A stretch of DNA of 32,761 nucleotides from Nitrosotalea sp. Lineage in GTDB: Archaea; Halobacteriota; Syntropharchaeia; Alkanophagales; Methanospirareceae. Each line of letters begins with the position of its first letter. Positions within the stretch are counted from its first letter, which is position 1. The stretch lies in contig DYFG01000002.1 of NCBI GenBank assembly GCA_020725315.1, positions 1 to 32,761 of the forward strand, given 5' to 3'. A program made the translations under genes and the position numbers. The notes beneath the pieces are model-generated. The model saw only the letters and a program-made list of their open reading frames with translations, had not been told where the DNA came from and made no database searches. Shown in pieces: positions 1-7,753 of this stretch.

Positions 1-95
1 TGGATGCATTTGGACTCCTCCAAGTCAATATGTATTATTGTTCTTGCTATAATAGACGTTCCTATATTAATTCCAAGTATTCCTTCAACATCCAT
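1..95 (-). CDS. 5' end of an unidentified gene, cut by the window edge
   Basis: A minus-strand reading frame starts with ATG at 95 and stays open to the window edge, giving about 31 residues that begin MDVEGILGINIGTSIIART. The gap to the stop codon of the preceding gene (111-113) is only 15 bases, so it is probably the fourth gene of the FBPase/aldolase operon. The GINIGTS stretch resembles the first phosphate-binding loop of actin-like ATPases and sugar kinases (GIDIGTS), which would suit a sugar-metabolism operon. Too little is visible to assign a family. Confidence 0.5.
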   Translation of the reverse strand, partial: MDVEGILGINIGTSIIARTIIHIDLEESKCI

Positions 96-110
96 AATGA
101 TTAATTATTC

Positions 111-800
111 CTAAACCGGTTCACTAAAATTATCCCATGTTGTTTTAAACCAACTCTTGAAGGAATCCAACACCATGAATCCTGGGCCAATCCTCGGGTC
201 GTCTAACTTTACAAGCTCCGTATCACGTGCGACATAGTCTGGGGCGACAATGGCCTTTCCTTGTATTGACTTAATATGCTTGGGATCTATTTTGTAGAAG
301 CCAAAAAATCCTCTGGAACCGTTAATCATGACTGCTTTCAATGAAGGTTCAAAGTTGTAGACCTTCAGCTCTACTTCGATGTTATCAGAGAGACTTTTCA
401 AGTTTTCTCTCCAAATTTGTATTCCATTGTCGGCCTTCTTTGCTACTTCTTCGTCATATAGTCTATAATTTTGATTCGCCTCACGATTGCGTATGAGAAA
501 GGGATAGTTGCAATTTCTTATAAGTATGTGAATTTCAACATTTCTGTCATCGAGCAACTTCTTTTCAATTTTATGTTGAAGCACTATAAAAATAGGTTCG
601 TACATAGTCTCACCTGTGTAGGAGTAGATATCTATTCTTATGTCCCCTTTTTGTGGATCAATCCACTTCATTAGGTTATCAATAGCTTTTTTCCACCATT
701 CTTTCCCTTTATAAATTCCAGGATATAATCGAATTACATTGTACGCCTCTCGAATAGCTATAGAAATTAATTCCCCTGATGCGGTAGAAGCAGTACTCAT
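111..800 (-). CDS. Hypothetical protein in the FBPase/aldolase operon
   Basis: A 229-residue soluble protein with no signal peptide or membrane segment. It begins 18 bases after the aldolase stop codon, so the two genes are almost certainly co-transcribed. I do not recognise the family with certainty. The alternation of strands and helices and the segment VYNFEPSLKAVMINGSRGFFGFY (residues about 147-169) recall the second half of phospholipase D-like domains. No HxK catalytic motif is visible, so if related it is probably a non-catalytic or very divergent member. It is AT-rich like the two genes before it and unlike pyrH or serA. Its conserved-looking position behind two gluconeogenic enzymes is the only functional hint, and no function is claimed. 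Confidence 0.75.
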   Translation of the reverse strand: MSTASTASGELISIAIREAYNVIRLYPGIYKGKEWWKKAIDNLMKWIDPQKGDIRIDIYSYTGETMYEPIFIVLQHKIEKKLLDDRNVEIHILIRNCNYPFLIRNREANQNYRLYDEEVAKKADNGIQIWRENLKSLSDNIEVELKVYNFEPSLKAVMINGSRGFFGFYKIDPKHIKSIQGKAIVAPDYVARDTELVKLDDPRIGPGFMVLDSFKSWFKTTWDNFSEPV

Positions 801-818
801 CTTATCTCCTCCATTTGG

Positions 819-1976
819 CTATCCTGTTTTAATTAAGTATTCCCTAACTTTATCCGCAGTACCTACGGCTCCAAAAGCTTTAAAGAACATCATTGCTTCC
901 GCATATGCCTTAGCTTCAAGTGCGTGTTTCGTCTCTTCAGAAACATTATATATTCTATTCTTAAATTCCTTTATTGCAAACTTACTGTACGTACCAAAAA
1001 TTTCATTATTTTTAGTTATACCTTTCTTTGCTGCTTCATCTCTGTATTTGTTCAAAGTCCAATTCCATATATCTTCATATAACTCAGGTTCAAATATTTC
1101 AAATACTTCCCATGCCAGATTTTGCCAGTGTGTACCAACATTACCTTTTAGAATCAAACCTTTAGGAAATTTTGTGCTTATGAATTTGAGCGGGGTGCCA
1201 GTAATGCCATGCTGTGCAACTCTTACTTTAAAAGGATCGATCGCTTGAGCTATTTCCACAGTTCGTTCTATATTTATTGAAACCTGCTCAATGAGATTCC
1301 CATACTCGTCATATATATTTCCATGTATTGACCCATTGGCAATAGCCAGAACTTGTGGAAATACATCCCTCTTATGCAACTCTTTGATAAACGTAGTTGC
1401 CTCTTCAACCGTTGTAAGGACTAATCCATCTTTATCTTTCTTCCCTATCTCACCAACTTCGACTTCTAAGCCAAACTCTCTTCCATCCATTTTTTCCTTA
1501 ATGAAGTTAGCAAGCTCTGAGGTTACATCAATATTCTTCTGAAATTGACCTAAAACGGTTGTTTCGCTCATATCAAAGAGAAAAGAAGCGTCTATCGCAA
1601 AGGAAGTATATCCAGCCGCAATTTGAGCCTCTATTAAGCTCTTTACTTCCTTTATTTCTTCGTCCGTCCCCTTCTTTATTGTTGTATGATCTGCATGTAG
1701 AGCCCACTCAGCAAAACCAACTTCTTTAGCAACGTTGCGAACAGCACTTGAAAAATCCTGTGGTGTTAAACCGGTATATCCCCCTTCTAAATCGCTTTCT
1801 GATTTTGCAAGCTCGAAAATAACCGCTGCTCTCAAACTTTTAGCCGCTCTAAATATTCCTTTAGCAATACCGGGAACAATCCTAGTATTTGCTGCCATTA
1901 TAATCCCTTCTGTGTTGTACAATGCCTCGAACATCTTATTCCCAAGAATTGGTCCAAATTTTCCACTTTCTTCCAT
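819..1976 (-). CDS. fba: Class II-type fructose-bisphosphate aldolase family protein
   Basis: A 385-residue protein that matches the zinc-dependent class II aldolase family, which joins glyceraldehyde-3-phosphate and dihydroxyacetone phosphate into fructose 1,6-bisphosphate (or cleaves it). Visible signatures are HADHT (residues 94-98), which holds the catalytic aspartate and zinc histidines; EVEVGEIG (171-178); NGSIHGN (214-220); QHGITGTP (255-262); and the phosphate-binding loop GNVGTHWQNLA (278-288). Start ATG at 1976 has AAGGT a few bases upstream. It lies 24 bases after the FBPase stop codon in the same operon. Most archaea use class I-type or bifunctional aldolases, so this bacterial-style enzyme is probably acquired. 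A tagatose-bisphosphate or related ketose-bisphosphate substrate cannot be excluded, but the FBPase neighbour favours FBP. Confidence 0.85.
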   Translation of the reverse strand: MEESGKFGPILGNKMFEALYNTEGIIMAANTRIVPGIAKGIFRAAKSLRAAVIFELAKSESDLEGGYTGLTPQDFSSAVRNVAKEVGFAEWALHADHTTIKKGTDEEIKEVKSLIEAQIAAGYTSFAIDASFLFDMSETTVLGQFQKNIDVTSELANFIKEKMDGREFGLEVEVGEIGKKDKDGLVLTTVEEATTFIKELHKRDVFPQVLAIANGSIHGNIYDEYGNLIEQVSINIERTVEIAQAIDPFKVRVAQHGITGTPLKFISTKFPKGLILKGNVGTHWQNLAWEVFEIFEPELYEDIWNWTLNKYRDEAAKKGITKNNEIFGTYSKFAIKEFKNRIYNVSEETKHALEAKAYAEAMMFFKAFGAVGTADKVREYLIKTG

Positions 1977-2000
1977 GTGTCTTACCTTCTTTATTTTTTC

Positions 2001-2885
2001 TTACCTCAGTATTTTTTCCAACTTTTCAATTAGATTTTTGTTTCCAATGTATGTTGGAATTCTTTGATCTATATGTTCTGGCTCAACTTCTAGTATTGAA
2101 CACTTACCATTAGTTGAAGCCCCTTCTGCTTCTCTTGCTATAAATGATATGGGATTGCTCTCAACCAACAGTCTTAACTTTCCATTTGGATTTGTTGTTA
2201 GTGCAGGATAGGCAAAGAGTCCTCCATAGTGAAGTACTTGATTAAAGTCTCCAACAAATGCCCCACCATATCTTAATTTGTAACCCTCCATTTCTAACTC
2301 TTCAACGTATTTTCTAAATGATGGTAGCCAGTCCTTTCGTAGCCCGCCAATACCATACAACTTACCAGGTTCAGGAAGCTTTATGCTTTCTTCTCTAAAA
2401 ACAAATCCCTTTTTTGTGTGCAAGAATTCATGGACGCCATTCTGTGCCGTGTAAACTAAAGTTGTTACTGGACCATATAAGATATACATTGCAGCTATTT
2501 GGTGCTTCCCTTGTGTCGGCAAATCTTTTTTGTATATTCCAACTATTGTTCCAACCAAGTTGTTGCTCTCAATATTTGACGAGCCATCTAATGGATCCAA
2601 AGTGATATTGAATATCCCCTCTTCATTAAGCTTTACCAGGTCGGGTTGTTCTTCTGATGCTACTGTCTTAACTAGACCCGATTTTCTTAATTCATTAATT
2701 AAGAACTGATCTGCCCATTTATCTACAACCAGTTGAAGCTCACCAAATACATTTTTTGTGTTGGCTTTACCCCTCCTGTATGGAAGTTCGTTACTTATTG
2801 CATTTGCGATGCTACTTATTTTAAGAATTAAAGAAGCCAATTCGCTGTCAATTCCTTCCAAATGTTCTTCCAAAGTTTTTGTCAT
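2001..2885 (-). CDS. fbp: Class I fructose-1,6-bisphosphatase
   Basis: A 294-residue enzyme of the class I FBPase family, which removes the 1-phosphate of fructose 1,6-bisphosphate in gluconeogenesis. Metal-site signatures are SEEQ (77-80) and DPLDGSSNIESNN (97-109, family consensus DPLDGSSNID.N). The substrate region RYGGAFVGDFNQ followed by YGGLFAYP and ESNPISFIAREAEG matches the C-terminal half. It is about 40 residues shorter than typical 330-residue enzymes, mainly at the N-terminus where AMP-binding residues lie, so AMP inhibition may be absent. I chose ATG 2885, with the protein starting MTKTLEEHL. The frame stays open upstream to 3113, but that stretch is antisense to another gene and has no family similarity. 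First gene of the minus-strand operon with the aldolase. Confidence 0.9.
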   Translation of the reverse strand: MTKTLEEHLEGIDSELASLILKISSIANAISNELPYRRGKANTKNVFGELQLVVDKWADQFLINELRKSGLVKTVASEEQPDLVKLNEEGIFNITLDPLDGSSNIESNNLVGTIVGIYKKDLPTQGKHQIAAMYILYGPVTTLVYTAQNGVHEFLHTKKGFVFREESIKLPEPGKLYGIGGLRKDWLPSFRKYVEELEMEGYKLRYGGAFVGDFNQVLHYGGLFAYPALTTNPNGKLRLLVESNPISFIAREAEGASTNGKCSILEVEPEHIDQRIPTYIGNKNLIEKLEKILR

Positions 2886-2904
2886 ATACCTTATTAATAT
2901 ATAT

Positions 2905-2925
2905 CCTATAATAATATAAAAGGGT
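2905..2925 (-). promoter_or_regulatory. Probable TATA promoter of the fbp-fba operon
   Basis: On the minus strand CCTTTTATATTATTATAGG lies about 30-38 bases upstream of the FBPase ATG at 2885. This is a good archaeal TATA spacing for a very short leader. A second AT-run (ATATATTAAT) is closer to the start and could also serve. AAGGT just before the ATG is the only ribosome-binding-like signal. Confidence 0.45.
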
Positions 2926-2951
2926 ATTGTGATGGTGACCTCAAGCGTTAA

Positions 2952-3740
2952 AGGGAGGGAATAGCGGAGATGGAATTCACGGAACGTGGATCTGAGCCAC
3001 TCGTTGCGTTTATGATGGACAAAACAGAGCCCGGCGCGTTCAACTATCCCATATACAAGATGTTTGCCGATCCGTTTAATACTGCTGGGCTTGTCGTAGA
3101 CCCCACCATGCATGATGGCTTCGTGTTTGAGGTGTGGGACATAAAGGAGAAGAAGCGCGTATTTTTACGAACCCCTGAAGAGCTGTACCATTTGCTCGCC
3201 TTGATAGGCGCGAAGAGCAAATACGTGATCAAGCGGGTGTATCCAAAGGAGACGAGCCCGTTACCGAAGGATGAGCCGGTAGCTGTAATAAGCACGGAGA
3301 AATTGTTCTTTACCGTGGGTAAATACGTGGGTAAGGATGATCCTGCCGCATTGGTGCGAGCCCAAGCGGGTTTACCGGCACTGGGTGAGGTGATAGAACC
3401 GTTTACCATGCCTCATCTCGTCAGTGGCTGGATGCGTGGTTCGCATAACGGACCGCTCATGCCAGTGCCTTTCATCTATTCGAAATGCACGCGGTTTGAT
3501 GGCCCACCACGAGTTGTTGCTGCAGGATTCCAGATAAGCCATGGGCGGTTAGTGGGGACTGCGGATCTGTTTGATGATCCTGCGTATGACCTTGCGAGGA
3601 GAAAGGCGGAAGAGATAGCCGATTATATGAGAGCACATGGTCCGTTCGGGCCACACAGGCTTCCCATAGAGGAGATGGAGTATACAACACTACCTAACGT
3701 CTTAAAGAAGCTTGAGGGAAGGTTTGAAGCGACTGAATAA
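2952..3740 (+). pseudogene. 5'-truncated bifunctional FBP aldolase/phosphatase (archaeal type V FBPase)
   Basis: The frame from ATG 2970 encodes 256 residues closely resembling the C-terminal two thirds of the archaeal FBP aldolase/phosphatase (about 365-380 residues). It includes DKTEPGAFNYPIYKMFADPFNT, DPTMHDGF and the aldolase Schiff-base region GKYVGKDDP (residues 117-125 here). Further on are GWMRGSHNGPLMPV, TRFDGPP and ADYMRAHGPFGPHRL. The first 110 or so residues, with several magnesium ligands of the phosphatase site, are absent. Homology continues a little upstream of the ATG: codons 2958-2969 read GIAE, matching the family's G-V-A-E before M-E, but a TAA at 2949-2951 closes the frame. 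A short protein might still be made, but it lacks part of the active site. The breakpoint sits about 65 bases from the divergent FBPase gene. The stop codon is 65 bases before pyrH. Confidence 0.85.
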
Positions 3741-3743
3741 AAA

Positions 3744-3762
3744 GCTTTCTAAAGAAAGGTTT
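3744..3762 (+). terminator. Short hairpin after the truncated FBPA/P frame
   Basis: GCTTTC-TAAA-GAAAGG forms a small stem of 5-6 pairs immediately after the stop codon, followed by a T-run. It may be a weak terminator or processing site between this remnant and pyrH. Confidence 0.25.
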
Positions 3763-3805
3763 ACCAAAGAACGCTAACGCAGTTTGAAGAAGAGTGAGGA
3801 TAAGG

Positions 3806-4489
3806 ATGAGTGAACGGGAACGCATGAAAGTCGTCATTTCGTTGGGCGGCATATTCTTCTCGGACGTTGAGAAGATAAAGAAAATTGCTGCGGTATTCGA
3901 TGAACTTGCGCAATTGAACAATCTCTGCGTGGTGACCGGCGGTGGCGAAGGGGCTCGTGAGTATATAAAACTCGCACGCGAGCTGGGTGCGAACGAAGTA
4001 TTCTGTGATTATATAGGAATTGCTCTGACGCGAATCAATGCGAAATTGCTCATTTCCGCGTTAAAAAATGTATATCCAGAACCTTTTTTGGATTACAAAG
4101 AAGCTGCACTAGCTAAGGCGAACGATAGTGGTAAAATAGCGGTAATGGGCGGCGTAAGCCCTGGGTATACCACGGACGCGGTCGCTGCGATCCTTGCCGA
4201 ATACCTGGATGCTGATCTCCTCGTGAACGTCACCTCGGTCGATGGGATTTATGGCGCTGACCCGCGCAAATATCCAAATGCGAGGAAATACGACAAACTC
4301 TCACCAAAGGAACTCGTCGCACTCACCATGAAGGAGGAGCTCAAGGCAGGGTCGAGAATTGTTATCGACCCGGTTGCCGCGAAGATAATAGAACGGAGCG
4401 GGATAAAGACGATTGTTATTGACGGAAGCAATCCTCGTAATATTGTCGATGCCGTTCATGGGAAGCATCAGGGCACTGAGATATTGTGA
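3806..4489 (+). CDS. pyrH: UMP kinase (archaeal type)
   Basis: An amino acid kinase-fold enzyme of about 227 residues that phosphorylates UMP to UDP in pyrimidine nucleotide synthesis. Family features: the N-terminal KVVISLGG strand-loop, VVTGGGEGAREYI for phosphate binding, GGVSPGYTTDAVAA, and the uridine/ATP segment VTSVDGIYGADPRKYPNARKYDKL. Possible starts are GTG 3794, ATG 3806 and ATG 3824. I prefer 3806 because GTGAGG lies 6-12 bases upstream, but most family members begin at the MKVVISLGG methionine (3824), so the extra six residues are uncertain. The usual serine/alanine after GG is replaced by GGIFFSD, a mild departure. GC content is higher than in the fbp operon, which suggests native sequence. 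Confidence 0.92.
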   Translation: MSERERMKVVISLGGIFFSDVEKIKKIAAVFDELAQLNNLCVVTGGGEGAREYIKLARELGANEVFCDYIGIALTRINAKLLISALKNVYPEPFLDYKEAALAKANDSGKIAVMGGVSPGYTTDAVAAILAEYLDADLLVNVTSVDGIYGADPRKYPNARKYDKLSPKELVALTMKEELKAGSRIVIDPVAAKIIERSGIKTIVIDGSNPRNIVDAVHGKHQGTEIL

Positions 4490-4495
4490 CTTCAA

Positions 4496-4512
4496 ACTTT
4501 AGGAAAGTTTCA
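4496..4512 (+). terminator. Hairpin just after pyrH
   Basis: AAACTTT-AGG-AAAGTTT is a perfect 7-bp stem with a 3-base loop, starting 7 bases after the pyrH stop codon. It may end or process the pyrH transcript. No long T-tract follows, so the call is weak. Confidence 0.3.
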
Positions 4513-4623
4513 AGTTCAATCTCTTCTATGCGGTCTCATCTATAATCATTTTTTCTCAGCTTTGAAGCCTAACAAGTAAGGATTTAGCCTGGTTGAGAGA
4601 ACTTGATAATGTATTCATGAGGG

Positions 4624-4716
4624 ATGAAGATGGAGAAAGAATTTACCATAACTATCGAGCAGGATGAGGATGGAATTTATGTTGGAACAGCATTTATTCC
4701 GCAGAACGTTGCATAG
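4624..4716 (+). pseudogene. HicB-like antitoxin N-terminal remnant
   Basis: A 30-residue frame starts MKMEKEFTITIEQDEDG and continues IYVGTAF before a stop at 4714-4716. This is the usual opening of HicB-family antitoxins: strand, charged D/E-D-G turn, then Y-V. The expected continuation (P-E-L-P-G-C and the following helix) is missing. After about residue 23 the bases are simply the antisense of the rpl32e 3' end. GAGGG upstream of ATG 4630 looks like a former ribosome binding site. No hicA partner is visible in 4490-4623. I read this as a gene cut by the rearrangement that placed rpl32e here. Confidence 0.5.
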
Positions 4717-5053
4717 GATTGAGCACTGTTATACCAAGCGTTGCCGCTTCCTCTTCTATCGCTTCCCTTTTTCTCCTTCCAACGCTTGATGCTATTCGCA
4801 CTGCCATTTCCTCTCTTGCATCTTCAACCTGAGCAAGATCATTCGTATTGAAAACAAGTACTTCTCGTCGCCCAGAAGGATGCAAGCCCCGTTCTTCCTT
4901 CCTTCGCCTGTATCCCACTTGCACCCGCGCACCTTTCGCCGCTATATGCTCCCTCATCTTATTGTCATGCCCACGAGGTCTTCTCCAGCTCTTACTCAAC
5001 TTCTTCTTCGTCCACCAGCCATATCGCTCGAATTTTGGTTTCTTCCTCGTCAT
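4694..5053 (-). CDS. rpl32e: Large-subunit ribosomal protein L32e (eL32)
   Basis: A 119-residue basic protein matching eL32 of archaeal and eukaryotic ribosomes. Visible signatures are FERYGWWTKKKLSKSWRRP, RGHDNKMRE, VQVGYRRRKEERGLHPSG and EVLVFN, then the C-terminal helix region with RIASSVGRRKREAIEEEA and LGITVLNP. Six residues (MQRSAE) follow the usual VLNP ending. The start ATG overlaps the TGA stop of the upstream membrane-protein gene as ATGA, which implies translational coupling. In most archaea this gene lies inside the spc ribosomal operon between L6 and L19e. Here no ribosomal gene flanks it, so it has been relocated or is a second copy. Confidence 0.93.
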   Translation of the reverse strand: MTRKKPKFERYGWWTKKKLSKSWRRPRGHDNKMREHIAAKGARVQVGYRRRKEERGLHPSGRREVLVFNTNDLAQVEDAREEMAVRIASSVGRRKREAIEEEAATLGITVLNPMQRSAE

Positions 5054-5337
5054 TTGCCTGACAACCTCCTTAACTCCTCAGCTATTCTTTTAGGTAGCTC
5101 AGCCTGCCCTTTCTGGATATCCCTCATAACAGAATACAGCAGGGCAACAGAAATGCCAGCTAGACAACTGATGAATGCGAGTATCACAGAGGCTAAGAAC
5201 AATTCTACCGCAATAAAAGAGCTAAAGTTTAGCTCGGTTCCCAATCCAAAGAGCCATAAGTAGACAAGCGCGCCAATTGAACCTGCTATCCCCAGCGAAA
5301 AAATAGTTATCAGTATTTTTATCAGTCTATTCACCAT
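5050..5337 (-). CDS. Small two-helix membrane protein coupled to rpl32e
   Basis: A 95-residue protein with two hydrophobic segments, roughly residues 5-30 and 39-70, followed by a charged amphipathic tail (RDIQKGQAELPKRIAEELRRL). I do not recognise a family. Start is ATG 5337 or the adjacent GTG 5334. GAGGT lies immediately upstream, which gives the GTG the better spacing. Its stop codon overlaps the rpl32e start, so ribosomes finishing this gene can restart on L32e. It is AT-rich and may have arrived with, or captured, the ribosomal gene. Confidence 0.75.
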   Translation of the reverse strand: MVNRLIKILITIFSLGIAGSIGALVYLWLFGLGTELNFSSFIAVELFLASVILAFISCLAGISVALLYSVMRDIQKGQAELPKRIAEELRRLSGK

Positions 5338-5363
5338 ACCTCATCTAATTCTAAATTCATTTA

Positions 5364-5379
5364 CATATATAAACTTTTC
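5364..5379 (-). promoter_or_regulatory. TATA box with BRE-like purines for the membrane protein-rpl32e operon
   Basis: On the minus strand GAAAAGTTTATATATG is a near-ideal archaeal BRE/TATA element. The TATA centre is about 30 bases upstream of the 5337 start, predicting a leader of only a few bases that just includes GAGGT. The rest of 5380-5497 is AT-rich, with no other gene seen. Confidence 0.6.
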
Positions 5380-5497
5380 ATTTCTCAGGGCTTTGGGATG
5401 CAATTCGTGTAACTCTCTTCTCATGGTTGATTTTATCGGCTTATAGCGCATTCCTTTCCACCTCTATTTAAAATTTTGCAGAAATGGAATAATTTTT

Positions 5498-6037
5498 TCA
5501 AAGCTTACCGCTCCGTTGTTCTTCTTCAGGTGGTAGTGGTAATAAACGTCTACCGATTTCAAGTAAAAGGCGCAATGTAAACCTCACATACAATCCTATA
5601 ATAAAGCATAATCCAGCAATAACTTCTATACTTTCTATAGCAGGAAGTATAAGTGATATTAGGCAGAAAAAAACAATAGCTAAAAGAGGAGCAACCATAG
5701 CTTTAGCAGTGTAATCTCCAAGAAACTTATACTCTAAAATCTCTTTTTTTCGATATCTACGCGCACTATACATGATAAGATGAACAACTCCGCCGGATAA
5801 ACCAAATATGGGAACGTAAAGAGGTATCCTACGACCAGTATTAAATATATCTGGACCAACAAATACTAAACGTCCACTCAATATAGAACTGATTAAACAA
5901 CCTTCCACAATCCCTGCAATTAGCATTAATGAAAAAAATCTTTTTGTACCTTCTTTTTGGTCAACAGGACGTTTATTTTCATCCTCCTTATAAAGACCGA
6001 ACAATAACCCTAAAAATGATTTCATTGATTTTTTCAT
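5498..6037 (-). CDS. Hypothetical four-helix membrane protein
   Basis: A 179-residue protein with hydrophobic segments at roughly residues 34-57, 72-90, 111-131 and 136-156, a charged N-terminus (KEDENKRPVDQKEG) and a Pro/Glu-rich C-terminus. GAGGCGATAAGA precedes the ATG at 6037 and is a credible ribosome binding site. I recognise no family; the hydrophobicity pattern resembles YIP1-like small membrane proteins, but no diagnostic motif is visible. It lies 43 bases downstream of serA on the same strand (serA ends at 6081), so it may be read through from serA. Confidence 0.7.
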   Translation of the reverse strand: MKKSMKSFLGLLFGLYKEDENKRPVDQKEGTKRFFSLMLIAGIVEGCLISSILSGRLVFVGPDIFNTGRRIPLYVPIFGLSGGVVHLIMYSARRYRKKEILEYKFLGDYTAKAMVAPLLAIVFFCLISLILPAIESIEVIAGLCFIIGLYVRFTLRLLLEIGRRLLPLPPEEEQRSGKL

Positions 6038-6080
6038 TCTTATCGCCTCTTATGTTTGCATCTTTATGCCCTCGCACCAC

Positions 6081-7727
6081 TTACAGCCTCACGAGCATCA
6101 CATCAAACATGTTCTCCACTTTCTTTATCTCTTCGATAATCCCATCACTAACCGGGCTGTCCACATTAAGCACCATAACCGCTTCTCCTCCTACCTTCTC
6201 CCTTCCCACCTGCATCCCCGCTATGTTTATGCCCTTGTCGCCCAAAATCATGCAAACAGGACCGATCACGCGTGGTTTATCGAGGAAGGAGCAGATGAGC
6301 ATGTAGCCAGAAGGAGATGCATCCACCCTATACCCATCGATTTTCACTATCCTTTGGTCATCTTTCCCGAAGATCGTGCCCGCAACAGTCTTTTCTTCTT
6401 CTTCGCCCTCCGTCCGTGTAATAGTTGTGATGCTAATCAATGAGCTGAAATTCTCAATCTCCTCCGTCATACTCTCCCTAACTTTTATCCCGAATTTCTT
6501 TGCTATCGCTTCGGCATTTACATAATTCACACCGTCGGTGAACCATGAGAGGAAGCTCTTCAAGATTACTGTAGTTATCAATCTCCTGTTTTTCCCTATC
6601 CCTTCTCCCGCCATTCCTAATTCACCTTCATAAGAGACGTTAAATTCTTCAATTCTACCCGGTCTCGGTATGAGCTGTGCAGAGAGTAGTCCCAGCTTCT
6701 CTGCTAATTCTAAATAAGGCTTTATGGACTCCATTAGTTCCTCTTCGACATAGAGCATATTCACGGCATTCTTTACCGGCTTATTCTTTAGCGCCTCGAT
6801 CACCTCTTCTGCAATAACCATCGCAGCAGCCTTCTGCGCTTCGGCTGTCGATGCCCCCAGATGAGGCGTAACAATCACTTCGTCCAGTTCCAACAATTCT
6901 CGTTCCTCTGGTGGCTCACGCTCGAAGACATCAAGAGCCGCTCCCGCTACTTTACCGCTCTTTATTGCATCCTTGAGCGCAGGCTCGTCTATTATCCCTC
7001 CTCGTGCACAATTTAACACACGAACACCATCTATCATCAATGCGAACTCTCTCTTACCGATCAAATGATGCGTATCCTTTGTCAGCGGTGTATGGAGCGT
7101 TATAAAATCTGCAACCTGAAGAACCTCATTAAAATTTGAAAGAGCAATTCCAAGTTCTCTCCCCCTCTCTTCTGGTATAAACGGGTCATATGCAACGACC
7201 CTCATTCCAAGCCCCTTTGCCCTTTTCGCAACTTCACTCCCAACTCTTCCCAGACCAATTATGCCTAATACCTTACCATTCACTTCCACACCCATGTGCT
7301 TTTTTCTCTCCCACTTCCCGGATTTGAGCGATACATTCGCAACTGGTATCTTCCTCGATAAGCTGAGCAGCATTGCGATCGTGTGCTCCGCCGCGGATAT
7401 CGTATTTGCCTCCGGAGCGTTCACCACCAATATTCCTTTCTCCGTCGCTGTTTCCACATCTACGTTATCCACGCCGACACCTGCCCGACCTATCACTTTT
7501 AAGCGGCCCATGCTCCCTGCTTCTATTATCTCCTTCGTCACTTTCGTGCCACTTCGGACGACTAACGCATCATAGCCGGCAATGCGTTCCGTTAATTCTT
7601 CCGTGCTTAACTCTAATTCAACATCAACTTCTGCAAACTCCCTCAGCTTCTCTATCCCCTCTTCCGAGATATGGTCGGTTACAAGCACTCTTTTCGTTTT
7701 TTCCGGTTTGTTCTCGTTTGCTTCCAT
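6081..7727 (-). CDS. serA: D-3-phosphoglycerate dehydrogenase
   Basis: A 548-residue enzyme that oxidises 3-phosphoglycerate to 3-phosphohydroxypyruvate, the first step of serine synthesis. The N-terminal catalytic domain is followed by the Rossmann NAD-binding domain, with GIIGLGRVGSEVAKRAKGLG near residues 155-175. The catalytic region has NCARGGIIDE near residue 247 and the active-site histidine in TPHLGAST. After residue 330 comes the intervening (ASB) domain, and the last 75 residues form an ACT domain (LICSFLDKPRVIGPVCMILGD), usually the serine-sensing part. It is about 20 residues longer than the common 525-residue form, with a charged N-terminal leader (MEANENKPEKTKR). Transcribed divergently from eno, so two enzymes around 3-phosphoglycerate/PEP share one intergenic region. 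Confidence 0.95.
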   Translation of the reverse strand: MEANENKPEKTKRVLVTDHISEEGIEKLREFAEVDVELELSTEELTERIAGYDALVVRSGTKVTKEIIEAGSMGRLKVIGRAGVGVDNVDVETATEKGILVVNAPEANTISAAEHTIAMLLSLSRKIPVANVSLKSGKWERKKHMGVEVNGKVLGIIGLGRVGSEVAKRAKGLGMRVVAYDPFIPEERGRELGIALSNFNEVLQVADFITLHTPLTKDTHHLIGKREFALMIDGVRVLNCARGGIIDEPALKDAIKSGKVAGAALDVFEREPPEERELLELDEVIVTPHLGASTAEAQKAAAMVIAEEVIEALKNKPVKNAVNMLYVEEELMESIKPYLELAEKLGLLSAQLIPRPGRIEEFNVSYEGELGMAGEGIGKNRRLITTVILKSFLSWFTDGVNYVNAEAIAKKFGIKVRESMTEEIENFSSLISITTITRTEGEEEEKTVAGTIFGKDDQRIVKIDGYRVDASPSGYMLICSFLDKPRVIGPVCMILGDKGINIAGMQVGREKVGGEAVMVLNVDSPVSDGIIEEIKKVENMFDVMLVRL

Positions 7728-7753
7728 CTACCGTTCGCCTCTTTACCACTTTT

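Noticed and set aside
819..1976. Reading the aldolase as a tagatose-bisphosphate enzyme
   Set aside because: Motifs do not separate the substrates by eye, and the co-transcribed FBPase favours fructose bisphosphate.
2886..3113. Upstream extension of the FBPase frame (76 extra residues)
   Set aside because: It runs antisense through the FBPA/P remnant, shows no FBPase similarity, and the promoter lies inside it.
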